Shown: positions 1 to 8,609, counted from the first letter of the stretch. The stretch is DNA of 64,000 bases from DASUPK01 sp963797265 (GCA_963797265.1 CAWCOY010000005.1:62001-126000); one strand, 5' to 3'. A program made the numbers and translations. Notes: generated by a model not told the origin, from the sequence alone.

Positions 1-1310
1 GTGGGATCGGAGGCGAACGGCTTGCCGTCGTTCTTGACCGCGATCAGCAGCGGTCCATTGGTCCCCGCACCGAAGCCCTTGGTGAGAGCGTCGTAGGCCT
101 GGCGATCGGTGGTGTCCTTCGGCAGCTGGCCGTAATCCTCTGCGCCCAGGCGCATGTCGAGGGCGGGAATCGCGATCAGACCCAGAAAGACGATTCCGAC
201 CAGGGCCGCGACCACCGGGTGATTCCGGATCGCGCCGGCCCACTTGAACCAGCCACCCGGATGATCGGCATCGCGCTTCCGCTCGCCGAAGCGGAACGGC
301 AGCTTGAGGATCCGCCTGCCGAGTAGGCCGAGGATCGCGGGAAGCAAGGTGACCGCAGCGAGGACAGCCGTTGCGACCACCATCGCCGTCGTGTAGCCGA
401 GGGAGCGGATCAGAGGGATGCCGCTGAAGTAGAGGCAGAGCAGAGCGATGATCACGGTGCATCCCGCAAAGACGACAGCCGACCCGGAGGTGCCCATGGA
501 GCGGGCGATCGATTCGTCGGGCTCCACCCCCTCCTCCAGGAAGCGCAGGTGTCTGCTGATGATGAACAGGGAGTAATCGGTCCCCACCGCGAGCCCGAGC
601 ATGATTCCCAGGGTCGGTGCGATGGAAGGAACGTCGATCGCGTGTCCCGCCAGCCCGACGACGGCCAGACCACACGCCAGAGCGATGATCGCGGTCGTCA
701 CCGGCAGCGGTGCGGCGACGAAGGTGCGGAAGGCGAACAGCAGGATGATCAGGGCGGCGAGCACGCCGATGACCTCGCTGAGGCCGGTGCTGGGACTGGA
801 GAGCTGCTGGCCGAGGTAGCCGCCGGCAGAGACCTTGATCCCGGCATCACTGGCCGGCTGTGCCGCGTCGAGGACGCTATTTGCCTCGTCGTCGTCGAGG
901 TCGCCCGAGGAGACGTTCAGGGCCACCGCGATGTAGGCGATGGTCCCGTCCTTGGTGATGTCCGTGGCCCCCTGTTGGCTGAACGGGCTGACGACGGACT
1001 GCACGTACTGGTTCTGCGAGAGCGACTTGACGGTGTCGTCCACCGCCTGCTTGTTCTGACCCTCGGCGAGGGAGGTGCCTGACTCGAGCACGATCGGGAC
1101 GCTGCCGTTGGCCTGCTCCGGCAGGTACTTGTCGAGCAGATCGGTCGCGGACTGGGAGCCGGTTCCGGGCAGCGTCACGTTGTCGTTCTCTGGACGGCCG
1201 GCGGAATTCGCGATCACCACGAGCCCGATCGCGATTACGAGCCAGGCGACCAGGACCAACGGCGCCCGTCTCGCGGCGAAGCGCCCCACTCCCTGCAGCA
1301 TCCCGCTCAC
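1..1310 (-). CDS. MMPL/RND-family membrane transporter (3' part beyond window)
   Basis: N-terminal part (about 436 residues) of an MMPL-type exporter; the gene runs off the left edge. After a short cytoplasmic start (MLQGVGRFAARR) comes a TM helix, a large extracytoplasmic domain (about residues 35-165) and a bundle of hydrophobic helices carrying the family signature GTDYSLFIISR. MMPL proteins use proton-motive force to export lipids or hydrophobic compounds; the substrate cannot be inferred here. GTG at 1310 is chosen because a GAGAGGG ribosome-binding site lies upstream; the in-frame ATG at 1301 is the alternative. A second MMPL gene lies at 12.0-14.1 kb. Confidence 0.85.
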   Translation of the reverse strand, partial: MSGMLQGVGRFAARRAPLVLVAWLVIAIGLVVIANSAGRPENDNVTLPGTGSQSATDLLDKYLPEQANGSVPIVLESGTSLAEGQNKQAVDDTVKSLSQNQYVQSVVSPFSQQGATDITKDGTIAYIAVALNVSSGDLDDDEANSVLDAAQPASDAGIKVSAGGYLGQQLSSPSTGLSEVIGVLAALIILLFAFRTFVAAPLPVTTAIIALACGLAVVGLAGHAIDVPSIAPTLGIMLGLAVGTDYSLFIISRHLRFLEEGVEPDESIARSMGTSGSAVVFAGCTVIIALLCLYFSGIPLIRSLGYTTAMVVATAVLAAVTLLPAILGLLGRRILKLPFRFGERKRDADHPGGWFKWAGAIRNHPVVAALVGIVFLGLIAIPALDMRLGAEDYGQLPKDTTDRQAYDALTKGFGAGTNGPLLIAVKNDGKPFASDP

Positions 1311-1408
1311 GACGCGACCCTCTCATGAGCCGAAGCCGAGTGCAACGCGATCTCTGCCTTCTCCGACGGCCTGGGTGACCGGGTGTCGTGCGAAGCTGCT
1401 GCGGGACG

Positions 1409-2026
1409 ATGAGCCCTCGCCGCCCGGAAAGCCCGCCGCTCGAGCCCGGGCTGGTGGCAGCCGATCCGATTGCGCAGTTCGACTCTTGGTTTGCGGAGGC
1501 TGAGCGGGTTGTGCCGCTTCCGGAGGCGATGACCATTGCCACGGTCGATGCCGATGGCGTCCCGAACGCGCGCATGGTGCTGCTCAAGGGCTTTGGCCCC
1601 GACGGCTTCCGCTTCTTCACCAACTACGAGAGCGCGAAGGGCGACGAGCTGGCGGCGAATCCCCGAGCGGCGCTGGTCCTCTACTGGCGCGAGCTCGATC
1701 GGCAAGTTCGGATCAGGGGAGAGGTGGAGCGGCTCTCTACCGAGGACTCCGACGCGTACTTCGCAAGTCGGCCGCACGACAGCCAGATCGCGGCCGCGAT
1801 CTCGCCGCAGAGCCGTCCGATCGAGCGAGAGGAGCTCGATCGCCGCTTCCAGGAGCTGGCGGCTGAGCTCGGCGAGTCGAATCCGCAACGGCCCGAGTGC
1901 TGGGGTGGCTACCTGCTCCGACCGGACGCGATCGAGTTCTGGCAGGGGAGAGACAGCCGCATGCATGACCGCCTCGCCTACAGGCGCGGACCGGACGGCT
2001 GGGAGGTGCGACGGCTGGCCCCATAG
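1409..2026 (+). CDS. pdxH: Pyridoxamine 5'-phosphate oxidase
   Basis: Cytoplasmic FMN enzyme oxidising pyridoxamine/pyridoxine 5'-phosphate to pyridoxal 5'-phosphate, the last step of PLP synthesis and salvage. About 205 residues, the normal size. Signatures: RMVLLKGF and FFTNYESAKG (FMN/substrate binding), ALVLYWRELDRQVRIRG in the beta-barrel core, SQIAAAISPQS, and the C-terminal WQGRDSRMHDR, which carries the substrate-binding R-x-H-D-R element. The ATG at 1409 gives the expected N-terminus; an in-frame GTG at 1388 would add seven atypical residues. It ends 53 bp before the TetR gene, with the TetR operators in between. Confidence 0.93.
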   Translation: MSPRRPESPPLEPGLVAADPIAQFDSWFAEAERVVPLPEAMTIATVDADGVPNARMVLLKGFGPDGFRFFTNYESAKGDELAANPRAALVLYWRELDRQVRIRGEVERLSTEDSDAYFASRPHDSQIAAAISPQSRPIEREELDRRFQELAAELGESNPQRPECWGGYLLRPDAIEFWQGRDSRMHDRLAYRRGPDGWEVRRLAP

Positions 2027-2039
2027 CGTTTCGCGATAT

Positions 2040-2082
2040 CCATATCGCATATGGCTTTGGCACGATACCATATTGCATATGG
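2040..2082 (+). promoter_or_regulatory. Two CCATAT-N3-ATATGG operators overlapping a TetR start codon
   Basis: Two copies of a 6-bp inverted repeat, CCATAT-N3-ATATGG (2040-2054 and 2068-2082), 28 bp centre to centre and embedded in a longer direct repeat. The second copy contains the ATG of the TetR gene. A TACCAT box at 2066-2071 lies 7 nt before that ATG, so promoter, operator and start codon coincide. This is the layout expected for autorepression by the downstream TetR protein, which is inferred, not shown. Confidence 0.7.
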
Positions 2083-2762
2083 CTTCGTCAAAGCGGCAGG
2101 ACCTCATTGGACAGGCGTTGGTCGGGTATGCGGCGGGAGACGCCCGCTCGGCCCGGATGCCGGCTCCGCCGACCCAGGCCCGTGGCTTCGAGAAGCGCGA
2201 CCGCATCTATGAAGCCGCGATCGGGCGATTCCAGGCCGACGGGGTTGCCGGGACGAAGGTCGATGACGTGATCGCGGACGCCGACGTCAGCTGGGCGACC
2301 TTCTTCCGCTACTTCCCGCGCAAGGGCGACGTCCTGATCGAAGCCGCCGCGCGTCACTTTCGCGATCACGTGCGCCCGTCGGCAACCGCGGCGCTGGCGG
2401 ACCACCGCCTGAAGATCAGCACCGTCATCCAGCGCCTGCTGGTCAGCCTCTTCCGGCCGGCCGACCTGCCGCGCTCGCTTCACGGGGCCGCATTGCTCGA
2501 GGTCTTCGCCAACCCAGACAGGTTCGCCGCCCTGGTTGACGACGGTCATCCCCAGGTGGTGCCCGGCCTGCTCGAGGAGATCCTCGCCGAGGGCCAGAAG
2601 CGCGGGGAGGTGCGGCGAGACCTGAACACGGCGGTTGCGGCCCTTACGGTCGTCGCCGGGACCGTTCTGATCGGTGCGCAAGCGGTGGCGGTCGGCATCG
2701 ACCCCAGCGACCCCGTGGAGGCTTCGCTCGAAATCAGCTGGCGGGGAATCGCAGCCGCCTAG
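2079..2762 (+). CDS. TetR/AcrR family transcriptional regulator
   Basis: 227-residue one-component repressor. After a 35-residue leader the HTH reads RDRIYEAAIGRFQADG...TKVDDVIADADVSWATFFRYFPRKGDVL, typical of TetR N-termini; the C-terminal helical ligand domain (about residues 90-227) identifies no ligand. ATG at 2079 is favoured because a TACCAT box sits 7 nt upstream, as in other apparently leaderless genes here. ATG at 2157 (MPAPPTQARG) is the main alternative and gives a more usual TetR length. The two palindromes immediately upstream suggest autoregulation. No divergent target gene is present, so the regulon is unknown. Confidence 0.85.
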   Translation: MASSKRQDLIGQALVGYAAGDARSARMPAPPTQARGFEKRDRIYEAAIGRFQADGVAGTKVDDVIADADVSWATFFRYFPRKGDVLIEAAARHFRDHVRPSATAALADHRLKISTVIQRLLVSLFRPADLPRSLHGAALLEVFANPDRFAALVDDGHPQVVPGLLEEILAEGQKRGEVRRDLNTAVAALTVVAGTVLIGAQAVAVGIDPSDPVEASLEISWRGIAAA

Positions 2763-2777
2763 AGCCGGCGTGGTGGG

Positions 2778-4022
2778 TCAGCCGAGCTCGGCGAGCCGCC
2801 GCTCGAGGAAGCGGCGCTCGACCGGATTGGTCGTGAGCTCGAGGGCGCGGTCGTAGGCCTCGCGGGCTTCGTCCCTTCGCCCGGCCCGCCGGAGCAGGTC
2901 GCCGCGCGCGGACCAGAAGGGCTGATAGCCGGCGAGCTGCTCGGCGAGTTCCGGATCGGCGATCAGCTCCAGGCCTCGCTCGGGCCCCTCCGCCATCGCC
3001 ACCGCGGCGGCTCGATTGAGCTCGATCACGGGGGAGGGCTGGGCGCGGGCGAGCAGGTCGTACAGGGAGACGATCCGCGGCCAGTCGGTCTCCGCCGCGC
3101 TCTCCGGGCCGGCGTGTTCGGCCGCGATCGCCGCCTGCAGGACGTACGGGCCCGGGGGCCCAAGCCTGGAGGCATGCTCGAGCAGCCCGAGTCCGGTCTC
3201 GATCTCGCGGCGGTCCCAGAGCGAGCGATCCTGATCCTCCAGCAGCACCAGCTCACCCTCGGCATCGACCCGCGCCTCCCGGCGCGAGTCCTGGAGCAGC
3301 ATCAGCGCGACAAGGCCGAGAGCCTCCGGCTCGTCGGGCATCAGGCGGGCCAGCGTCCCGGCCAGGCGGATGGCCTCACCCGAGAGCTCGCGCCGGACGA
3401 GGGACTCGTCGGAGGTGGCCAGATACCCCTCGTTGAAGATCAGGTACAGGGAGGCGAGCACCGACTGCAGCCGGTCCGGCAGGTCGTGATCGGCGGGGAC
3501 CTCGTACGGGATGTTCGCCGCCTTGATCTTGCGCTTGGCCCGCACCAGGCGCTGGGCCATGGTCGGCTCGCTGACCAGGAACGCCCGCGCGATCTCCGGC
3601 GTGGCGAGTCCTCCGAGCGTGCGCAGGGTGAGCGCCACGCGCGCCTCCGGGGCGAGCGCTGGATGGCAACAGGTGAAGATCAGGCGCAGGCGATCATCGG
3701 AAATCAGGGGAGGCTCCTCTCCCTCCTCGGCCTCGTCCACGGGCGGCGGTTCGAGCGCCTGAAGCTCCTCGAGCTTCTCGGTGCCCCGGCGCTCCCGTCG
3801 GAGCCGGTCGATCGCCTTGTTCCGCGCGGTCGTGGTGATCCAGGCGCCCGGGTTGTCCGGCAGGCCCCGCTCGGGCCAGACCTGCATCGCCACCACGAAG
3901 GCCTCCTGCACCGCGTCCTCGGCGAGGTCGAAGTCCCCGAGGACGCGGATCAAGGAGGCGGTCGCCCGCCCGGAGTCGTGCCGGAACAGGCGATCGACCA
4001 GCTCAGGCCGAACCTCGGTCAG
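2778..4022 (-). CDS. ECF sigma factor with C-terminal TPR-like extension (ECF42 type)
   Basis: RNA polymerase sigma factor. Region 2 carries DFDLAEDAVQEAFVVAMQVWPERG and PGAWITTTARNKAIDRLRR; region 4 carries ALTLRTLGGLATPEIARAFLVSE and MAQRLVRAKRKIK. About 200 C-terminal residues form TPR-like helices (WSARGDLLRRAGRRDEAREAYDRAL). ECF42 factors have this tail and sit beside YciI/DGPF genes, as here. The first conventional start is TTG at 3953, but conserved region-2 sequence (TEVRPELVDRLFRHDSGRA) continues upstream in frame to a CTG at 4022 that overlaps the yciI stop (CTGA), so that start is used here. The target promoter is unknown; the yciI gene is a natural candidate. Confidence 0.85.
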   Translation of the reverse strand: MTEVRPELVDRLFRHDSGRATASLIRVLGDFDLAEDAVQEAFVVAMQVWPERGLPDNPGAWITTTARNKAIDRLRRERRGTEKLEELQALEPPPVDEAEEGEEPPLISDDRLRLIFTCCHPALAPEARVALTLRTLGGLATPEIARAFLVSEPTMAQRLVRAKRKIKAANIPYEVPADHDLPDRLQSVLASLYLIFNEGYLATSDESLVRRELSGEAIRLAGTLARLMPDEPEALGLVALMLLQDSRREARVDAEGELVLLEDQDRSLWDRREIETGLGLLEHASRLGPPGPYVLQAAIAAEHAGPESAAETDWPRIVSLYDLLARAQPSPVIELNRAAAVAMAEGPERGLELIADPELAEQLAGYQPFWSARGDLLRRAGRRDEAREAYDRALELTTNPVERRFLERRLAELG

Positions 4023-4402
4023 GCGGCCGCCGGCTCCACGATGTTGCCGGCCTCGTCATAGACCAGGACCGGGCGGATCTCGATGGATCCGGACTGGGCC
4101 CCCGGGATCTTGGCCGCCCATTCGATCGCCTCGTCGAGGTCCTTGACGTCGAGCACGTAGAAGCCGCCGAGCTGCTCCTTCGTCTCCGCGAACGGCCCGT
4201 CGCTCACCGACCGCTCGCCGTCGCGGACGCGGACGGTCGTGGCGGTGGCTGTCGGATAGAGGCCTTCACCGGCCACCAAGGTGCCCTTCTCCTGCATCTC
4301 CTGCGTGAGGGCGCCGTACGCCTGGCTGATCTGCTCCATCTGCTCGCGCGTGGCGTTCTCCCGCTGAGACTCGTCGTTGTAGATCGTGAACGCGTACTTC
4401 AT
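4019..4402 (-). CDS. YciI/DGPF-domain protein linked to the ECF sigma factor
   Basis: 127-residue cytoplasmic protein of the YCII-related (DGPF) family, a ferredoxin-like alpha/beta fold. Visible family elements are MKYAFTIYND at the start, the EGLYPTATATTVR strand and the name-giving VSDGPFAETKEQLGGFYVLDV. An AGAAGGAGAG ribosome-binding site precedes ATG 4402. Its stop overlaps the likely sigma-factor start, so the two are translationally coupled. These proteins are recurrent partners of ECF42-type sigma factors; their molecular role is not established. No anti-sigma factor is seen nearby. Confidence 0.88.
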   Translation of the reverse strand: MKYAFTIYNDESQRENATREQMEQISQAYGALTQEMQEKGTLVAGEGLYPTATATTVRVRDGERSVSDGPFAETKEQLGGFYVLDVKDLDEAIEWAAKIPGAQSGSIEIRPVLVYDEAGNIVEPAAA

Positions 4403-4488
4403 GAACTCTCCTTCTCTGGGGCGACGCGATTCGCCGCCTTCACCCTAACGACGAACGCGCTTCGGCCATATCGACTCGGCGTGAGGGT

Positions 4489-6099
4489 TCAGCGGGCGGG
4501 CGGGCGGAAGCGCTCCACGACGAGACGGCCATCGTCCGGAGCGATGCCGATGGTGTCGTCCGGGGCGGTTCCGAGTGTCTGCAGGCGCTGGGCGTAGGCC
4601 ACCAGGTTCAGGTACCTGGTGCCGCTGACGCCCGAGGGCACCATCCAGGCGGTCGAGTCATGGATGGGCAGGCTCGCCATGTATGGGCTGACCTCGGTGA
4701 AGTGGTCGGCCTGCAGGCTGATGCCCGTCGTCGCTGTGGGACTGGTGGCCAGCACGAAGCTCGTGTGGACCCCGGCGCGGTGGAAGGCGGTATCGACCTC
4801 CGTCTCGGAGAGGGCCTCGAGCAGCTGGCCTGGGGCAAGGTTCGGCAGCTGAACCGAGTAGACGGTCGCCGGGAGCCCCGTGACCACGTCGAGCGAGTTG
4901 GCTCGCTCGGAGTTATCGCCGCTGTTGTAGGTGTCGGCGACCAGCCTCGCCTGCCCCTCCGGCCGGTAGCGCATGACGTGCATGAAGCTCTGCGGCTGGC
5001 TGAACTGGACACGGATGCCGTTGCCGTAGAGCTCGCAGGCGGAGTTGCCGAGCGTCCAGACCCGGAGGACGACGTACATCGGGGTCGTGTAGTCCTTGGT
5101 CAGCTTGAAGGTGGTGGAGCTCGGCACGATGCCCTGCTCGAGCGTCTTGATCTGACGCGCCTCGCGGCCGGTGAAGTTCTGCCCGCCCTCCGTCCCTATC
5201 TCGACCGCCCCGCTCAGCGAATTGGGGCTCGCCGACAGATAGAGCTTGGTCGCCACCATCACGTGGCAATAGGGATTACTGCGGACCGCGTTCCTTGCGT
5301 CGACCTGGAGCTCGGAGTGAGCCGTGAGGATGTCACCCTTTTTCAGCGTTCCGACCGGCCTGGCGAGCGCGACGATGAACTGGGCCGGTTGGCTTCCATA
5401 CGTGATCGGGGCGTCGGTGGGGGATGCATCCGGAACGCTTGGTCCGTCGAAGGACTGGACCGAGAATGGGGTGGCTCCGCTCGTCGCGGCGGACGACGGG
5501 GCGTCGCGGAGGGCGCTCAGGTGCCCGCGGCCGTAGTAGACGTCGATGCCGCAGTCCCGCGGCTGCTGTGGGTTGGGCAGTCCGGCGCGGGGGAAGGTCC
5601 AGCACTGGGTCAGTGTCTCCGGGCTGTAGGCCCACATCACCAGGTTCAGATAGCGGCCGCTGTAGTTCTGGGTGGCCCTGAAGGCTCCCGACTTCTCGAA
5701 GGTCCAATGGTGGACCTGGGGGGTGACCGTCGTGCCCTGTGACTCGCCGACCTCGATCCCGGTGGTCGCCGTCGGAGAGGTCGCGATGATCAGCGCCGCC
5801 TCCACTCCGACGTCGTGATAGACGTTGTTGCCCGAGGTGTCCTTGGTGACCAGGTCGTTGGTGACCTCGGCCTCGGCGAGTGCCTTGATGGTCTCGCCCG
5901 TCTTGATCGTCCCGAGCGGGACGGAGCGGACCGTGAACTTCCGATTCTGAAGACGAAGCAGAGTCGCGGGCTGCGGTTGCCCGTTAACGGTGTCCGTCGC
6001 GTTCGAATACATCGACGTGGACTTCGCGTAGCCGAGATACTCGCCCGATTCGGCGAGCGCCGTGCATGGGACCGCTAGCGCGACCAGCGCAGCCAGCAT
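4489..6099 (-). CDS. Secreted protein with three internal repeat modules
   Basis: 536 residues. The N-terminus (MLAALVALAVPCTALA) is a signal-peptide core with cleavage predicted near ALA-ES. The rest reads as three related modules of about 150-170 residues. Modules 1 and 3 share LATSPTATTGI-like and YLNLV-A-like segments; module 2 has the diverged equivalents HVMVATKLYLSASPNS and MYVVLRVWTLGN. Modules start near residues 45, 225 and 375. No catalytic motif is recognised. A beta-rich extracellular repeat is the likely fold, by inference. The start is uncertain: in-frame hydrophobic codons (GKLVA) continue upstream without an ATG/GTG, so the true signal peptide may be a little longer. Confidence 0.75.
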   Translation of the reverse strand: MLAALVALAVPCTALAESGEYLGYAKSTSMYSNATDTVNGQPQPATLLRLQNRKFTVRSVPLGTIKTGETIKALAEAEVTNDLVTKDTSGNNVYHDVGVEAALIIATSPTATTGIEVGESQGTTVTPQVHHWTFEKSGAFRATQNYSGRYLNLVMWAYSPETLTQCWTFPRAGLPNPQQPRDCGIDVYYGRGHLSALRDAPSSAATSGATPFSVQSFDGPSVPDASPTDAPITYGSQPAQFIVALARPVGTLKKGDILTAHSELQVDARNAVRSNPYCHVMVATKLYLSASPNSLSGAVEIGTEGGQNFTGREARQIKTLEQGIVPSSTTFKLTKDYTTPMYVVLRVWTLGNSACELYGNGIRVQFSQPQSFMHVMRYRPEGQARLVADTYNSGDNSERANSLDVVTGLPATVYSVQLPNLAPGQLLEALSETEVDTAFHRAGVHTSFVLATSPTATTGISLQADHFTEVSPYMASLPIHDSTAWMVPSGVSGTRYLNLVAYAQRLQTLGTAPDDTIGIAPDDGRLVVERFRPPAR

Positions 6100-6255
6100 G
6101 GCGACCAGCTTCCCGAGGTTGCCCCTCGGGTGGGCATGGAACGGCGTGAGCCGAGACAGGGAGCGATCGTCTCACGCAAGTTTCTCGCGGTCAATCGGGG
6201 TCAACTACGGACGCCCGTGCCTGAGAACATCCATCGCGTAGGGTGCCCGGCGAGC

Positions 6256-7542
6256 ATGGCTGAGGCAGACGCCAAGACGGTCGTCTTCTTCCCGGAGGGG
6301 GCGTTCGGGCCAACAAACAACTGCGTGGGCATCGGGCAGGTGCTGCGGCAGCGCGGCCATCGAGTGGTCTTCGTCATCGAGGAGTCCTTCGCCGGGACGC
6401 TCGAGGAGAAGGGGTTCGAGGAGCGGCTCATGCGGCTCGCCCCGCCGCCCGAGGTCGAGGAGGAGCCGGGCCAGTTCTGGAAGGACTTCATCCGGGAGAC
6501 GGCCCCGGTCTTCAGGAAGTCCACCTTCGACCAGCTCAGCGAGTTCATGGCTCCCACCTGGCAGGCGCTGATCGACGGAGCGCGCTACGTGGACCCTCGC
6601 CTGGTCGAGATCTTCGACGAGCTCCAGCCCGACGCGATCGTCGAGGACAACGTCTGCGCGTTCCCCGCGATCCCGGCGAGGGGCCGGCCGTGGGTGCGGA
6701 TCGTCTCCTGCAACCCGCTCGAGCTCAAGGACCCCGAGCTGCCGCCGCCCTACACCGGTCTCCCGATCGAGGATCGCTCCGCCTGGGACGACTACCGCGC
6801 CGAATACCGGCGTGCGATCGACGAGATGCAGGCCGACTTCAGCCAGTTCTGCGTGGAGCGCGGCGCGCCGCCGCTTCCGGATGGCGAGATGATCCACACC
6901 TCGGACTGGCTCAACCTCTACCTCTACCCGCGCGAGGTCGACTACCCGCGCTCGCAGCCGCTCGGACCGACCTGGCACAACCTCGAGTCGAGCGTCCGCA
7001 CGACCGACGCCGAGTGGTCGGTCCCCGATGAGCTGGCTCGTGGCGAGGGAGCCCTGATCTACGTCAGCCTGGGGTCGCTCGGCTCAGGCGACGTCCCGCT
7101 CATGAAGGACCTGGTCGCGGCGCTGGCGGAGACGCCGCATCGCTACATCGTCTCCAAGGGCCCCCAGCACACCGAGTACGAGCTCGCCGACAACATGGTG
7201 GGGGAGGAGTTCCTGCCGCAGGTCTCGGTGCTGCCGCAGGTCGACCTGGTGATCACCCACGGCGGCAACAACACGACGACCGAGAGCCTCCACTTCGGCA
7301 AGCCGATGATTCTGCTGCCGATCTTCTGGGACCAGCACGACAACGCGCAGCGGATCGACGAGACCGGGTTCGGTGTCCGCGTGCCGACCTACTCCCTGGG
7401 CGACGGCGACCTACGCGCTGCCATCGATCGCCTGCTCGCCGATACCGGGCTCCGCGGGCGCCTGGAGGCGGTGTCGAAGCGGCTGCAGGCGAGCCCGGGC
7501 AACGAGCGCGCCGCCGAACTGATCGAGCGCGTTGCGGTTTGA
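6256..7542 (+). CDS. GT1 (MGT-like) UDP-glycosyltransferase
   Basis: About 428-residue GT-B glycosyltransferase. The N-terminal acceptor domain starts MAEADAKTVVFFPEGAFGP. The C-terminal nucleotide-sugar domain has the UDPGT signature THGGNNTTTESLHFGKPMIL followed by WDQHDNAQRI. Such enzymes glycosylate small hydrophobic acceptors (macrolides, lipids, flavonoids); donor and acceptor are unknown here. The in-frame ORF extends upstream to 6130, but those residues lack family character and ATG 6256 fits the family start. A strong hairpin lies directly behind the gene. Confidence 0.87.
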   Translation: MAEADAKTVVFFPEGAFGPTNNCVGIGQVLRQRGHRVVFVIEESFAGTLEEKGFEERLMRLAPPPEVEEEPGQFWKDFIRETAPVFRKSTFDQLSEFMAPTWQALIDGARYVDPRLVEIFDELQPDAIVEDNVCAFPAIPARGRPWVRIVSCNPLELKDPELPPPYTGLPIEDRSAWDDYRAEYRRAIDEMQADFSQFCVERGAPPLPDGEMIHTSDWLNLYLYPREVDYPRSQPLGPTWHNLESSVRTTDAEWSVPDELARGEGALIYVSLGSLGSGDVPLMKDLVAALAETPHRYIVSKGPQHTEYELADNMVGEEFLPQVSVLPQVDLVITHGGNNTTTESLHFGKPMILLPIFWDQHDNAQRIDETGFGVRVPTYSLGDGDLRAAIDRLLADTGLRGRLEAVSKRLQASPGNERAAELIERVAV

Positions 7543-7547
7543 TGCGA

Positions 7548-7576
7548 GGGTGCTCCGAGCGAAGCGAGGAGCACCC
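7548..7576 (+). terminator. GC-rich stem-loop after the glycosyltransferase gene
   Basis: GGGTGCTCC at 7548-7556 pairs perfectly with GGAGCACCC at 7568-7576 around an 11-nt loop, starting 5 nt after the stop codon. There is no U-tract, which is usual for actinobacterial terminators. It separates the glycosyltransferase from the SRP RNA gene. Confidence 0.6.
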
Positions 7577-7617
7577 CGTCATATGTGTGGTCGCCAGCCG
7601 CTAACCTCGGCAACGGA

Positions 7618-7860
7618 CCGTGCTAGGCGGGGAATTAGCGGTGCCCTGTAATCCGCAACCCGCTCAAGCGGAGCTGAATTCCCTTACGAGGGACTGGCCC
7701 TTGGGGCCAGTGCCGCCGCAGGCGGCGTTGACGGCCAGGTCCTGCGCAATGTCGGCCTGCGAACCAGGTCAGGTCCGGAAGGAAGCAGCCTTAAGCGGTA
7801 GCCGACATGTGATGCAGGCGAGCCTGACCCGAGCCAAAAGCAGCGGACACGCCTGAGAGC
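7618..7860 (+). ncRNA. ffs: Signal recognition particle RNA, large bacterial type
   Basis: The invariant SRP domain IV core (CAGGTCCGGAAGGAAGCAGCC) lies near 7770-7790. The 5' Alu-like portion begins TGCTAGGCGGGGAATTAGCGG with GTGCCCTGTAATCC, as in large actinobacterial SRP RNAs, and GCTAGGCG at the 5' end pairs with CGCCTGAGAGC at the 3' end. The RNA scaffolds Ffh for co-translational membrane targeting. Ends are estimated from the terminal helix (plus or minus a few nt). Position just upstream of dnaX is conserved in actinobacteria. Confidence 0.92.
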
Positions 7861-7908
7861 CTCGTCTCGAGGACGGGTGCACGGTCCATTTCTTTATGGT
7901 GCGCGCCA

Positions 7909-8271
7909 ATGGTCGGGTTGAGGTTCACAGCCCTGGTTGTCGGCGTGATGCTCCTGATGGCCGGCGTTGCGAGCGCGGAGCGCGCGCCGACGAAGAAGGA
8001 ACATCGTCAGATCGCCAAGGCGATGAAGTTCCCGCCCCGCTGCACCCGCGTTCGGGTTGCGACCGTCGTGACGAGCCCGAAGTGGGCCTCACTCTCTTGG
8101 AAGCCCGGGCGGGGCTGCAAGAAGTTCGCTGCAGACGGCGTTGCGATCCTGAAGAAGAGGCCCGGAGGGCACTGGAAGTTCGTCACCGCCGGCAGCAGCT
8201 TCGACTGCGGCCCGCTCTATGCGCAGGTTCCGCAGACGGTCGTGCAGGACCTCGGAATCAGCTGCATCTAG
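7909..8271 (+). CDS. Small secreted protein of unknown function
   Basis: 120 residues with a clear signal peptide (hydrophobic core LVVGVMLLMAGVASA, cleavage near ASA-ER). The mature part is basic and has four cysteines (RCTR, GCKK, DCGP, SCI), suggesting two disulfides in an extracellular domain. No family is recognised. A TATGGT box lies 8 nt before the ATG, and the gene follows the SRP RNA. It converges with the TfoX-like gene one base after its stop. Confidence 0.65.
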   Translation: MVGLRFTALVVGVMLLMAGVASAERAPTKKEHRQIAKAMKFPPRCTRVRVATVVTSPKWASLSWKPGRGCKKFAADGVAILKKRPGGHWKFVTAGSSFDCGPLYAQVPQTVVQDLGISCI

Positions 8272-8272
8272 T

Positions 8273-8602
8273 TCATTTGGCGGGGAGCGAGCCGGCGTAG
8301 TCGGCGCCGGCGTCGACCCACTCCACCAGGCCCGCGTCGTCGGAGGTGCGCTCCGGGGAGACGTAGACGATCCCCTTCATCGGCTTGCCGGTGAAGTCGA
8401 AGGGGCGCACACCGTCCTCAGCCAGGGCCTTTTCGGATTCCTCCTTATCGAGTCGCACGATCAGCTCCTCCCCGAGGACCCCGCACGCCATGTTCCCGCC
8501 GACCATGAACGCGATCCCGCCGAACATCTTCCGCTCGCTCACCTCCGAGCGCGCCCCGAGCACATCGCGGACGCGCTGTGCGAGGTCTTCGTCGTAGGCC
8601 AC
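8273..8602 (-). CDS. TfoX N-terminal domain protein
   Basis: 109 residues matching the TfoX_N domain: YDEDLAQRVRDVLG, then the hallmark SERKMFGGIAFMVGGNMACGV, then EELIVRLD and the C-terminal PMKGIVYVS. Stand-alone TfoX_N proteins are common in actinobacteria and have no defined role; the competence-regulator name comes from longer gammaproteobacterial proteins. GTG at 8602 is preceded by TACCCT 7 nt upstream. It is divergent from dnaX with only 34 bp between start codons. Confidence 0.85.
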   Translation of the reverse strand: MAYDEDLAQRVRDVLGARSEVSERKMFGGIAFMVGGNMACGVLGEELIVRLDKEESEKALAEDGVRPFDFTGKPMKGIVYVSPERTSDDAGLVEWVDAGADYAGSLPAK

Positions 8603-8609
8603 GGGGGCC

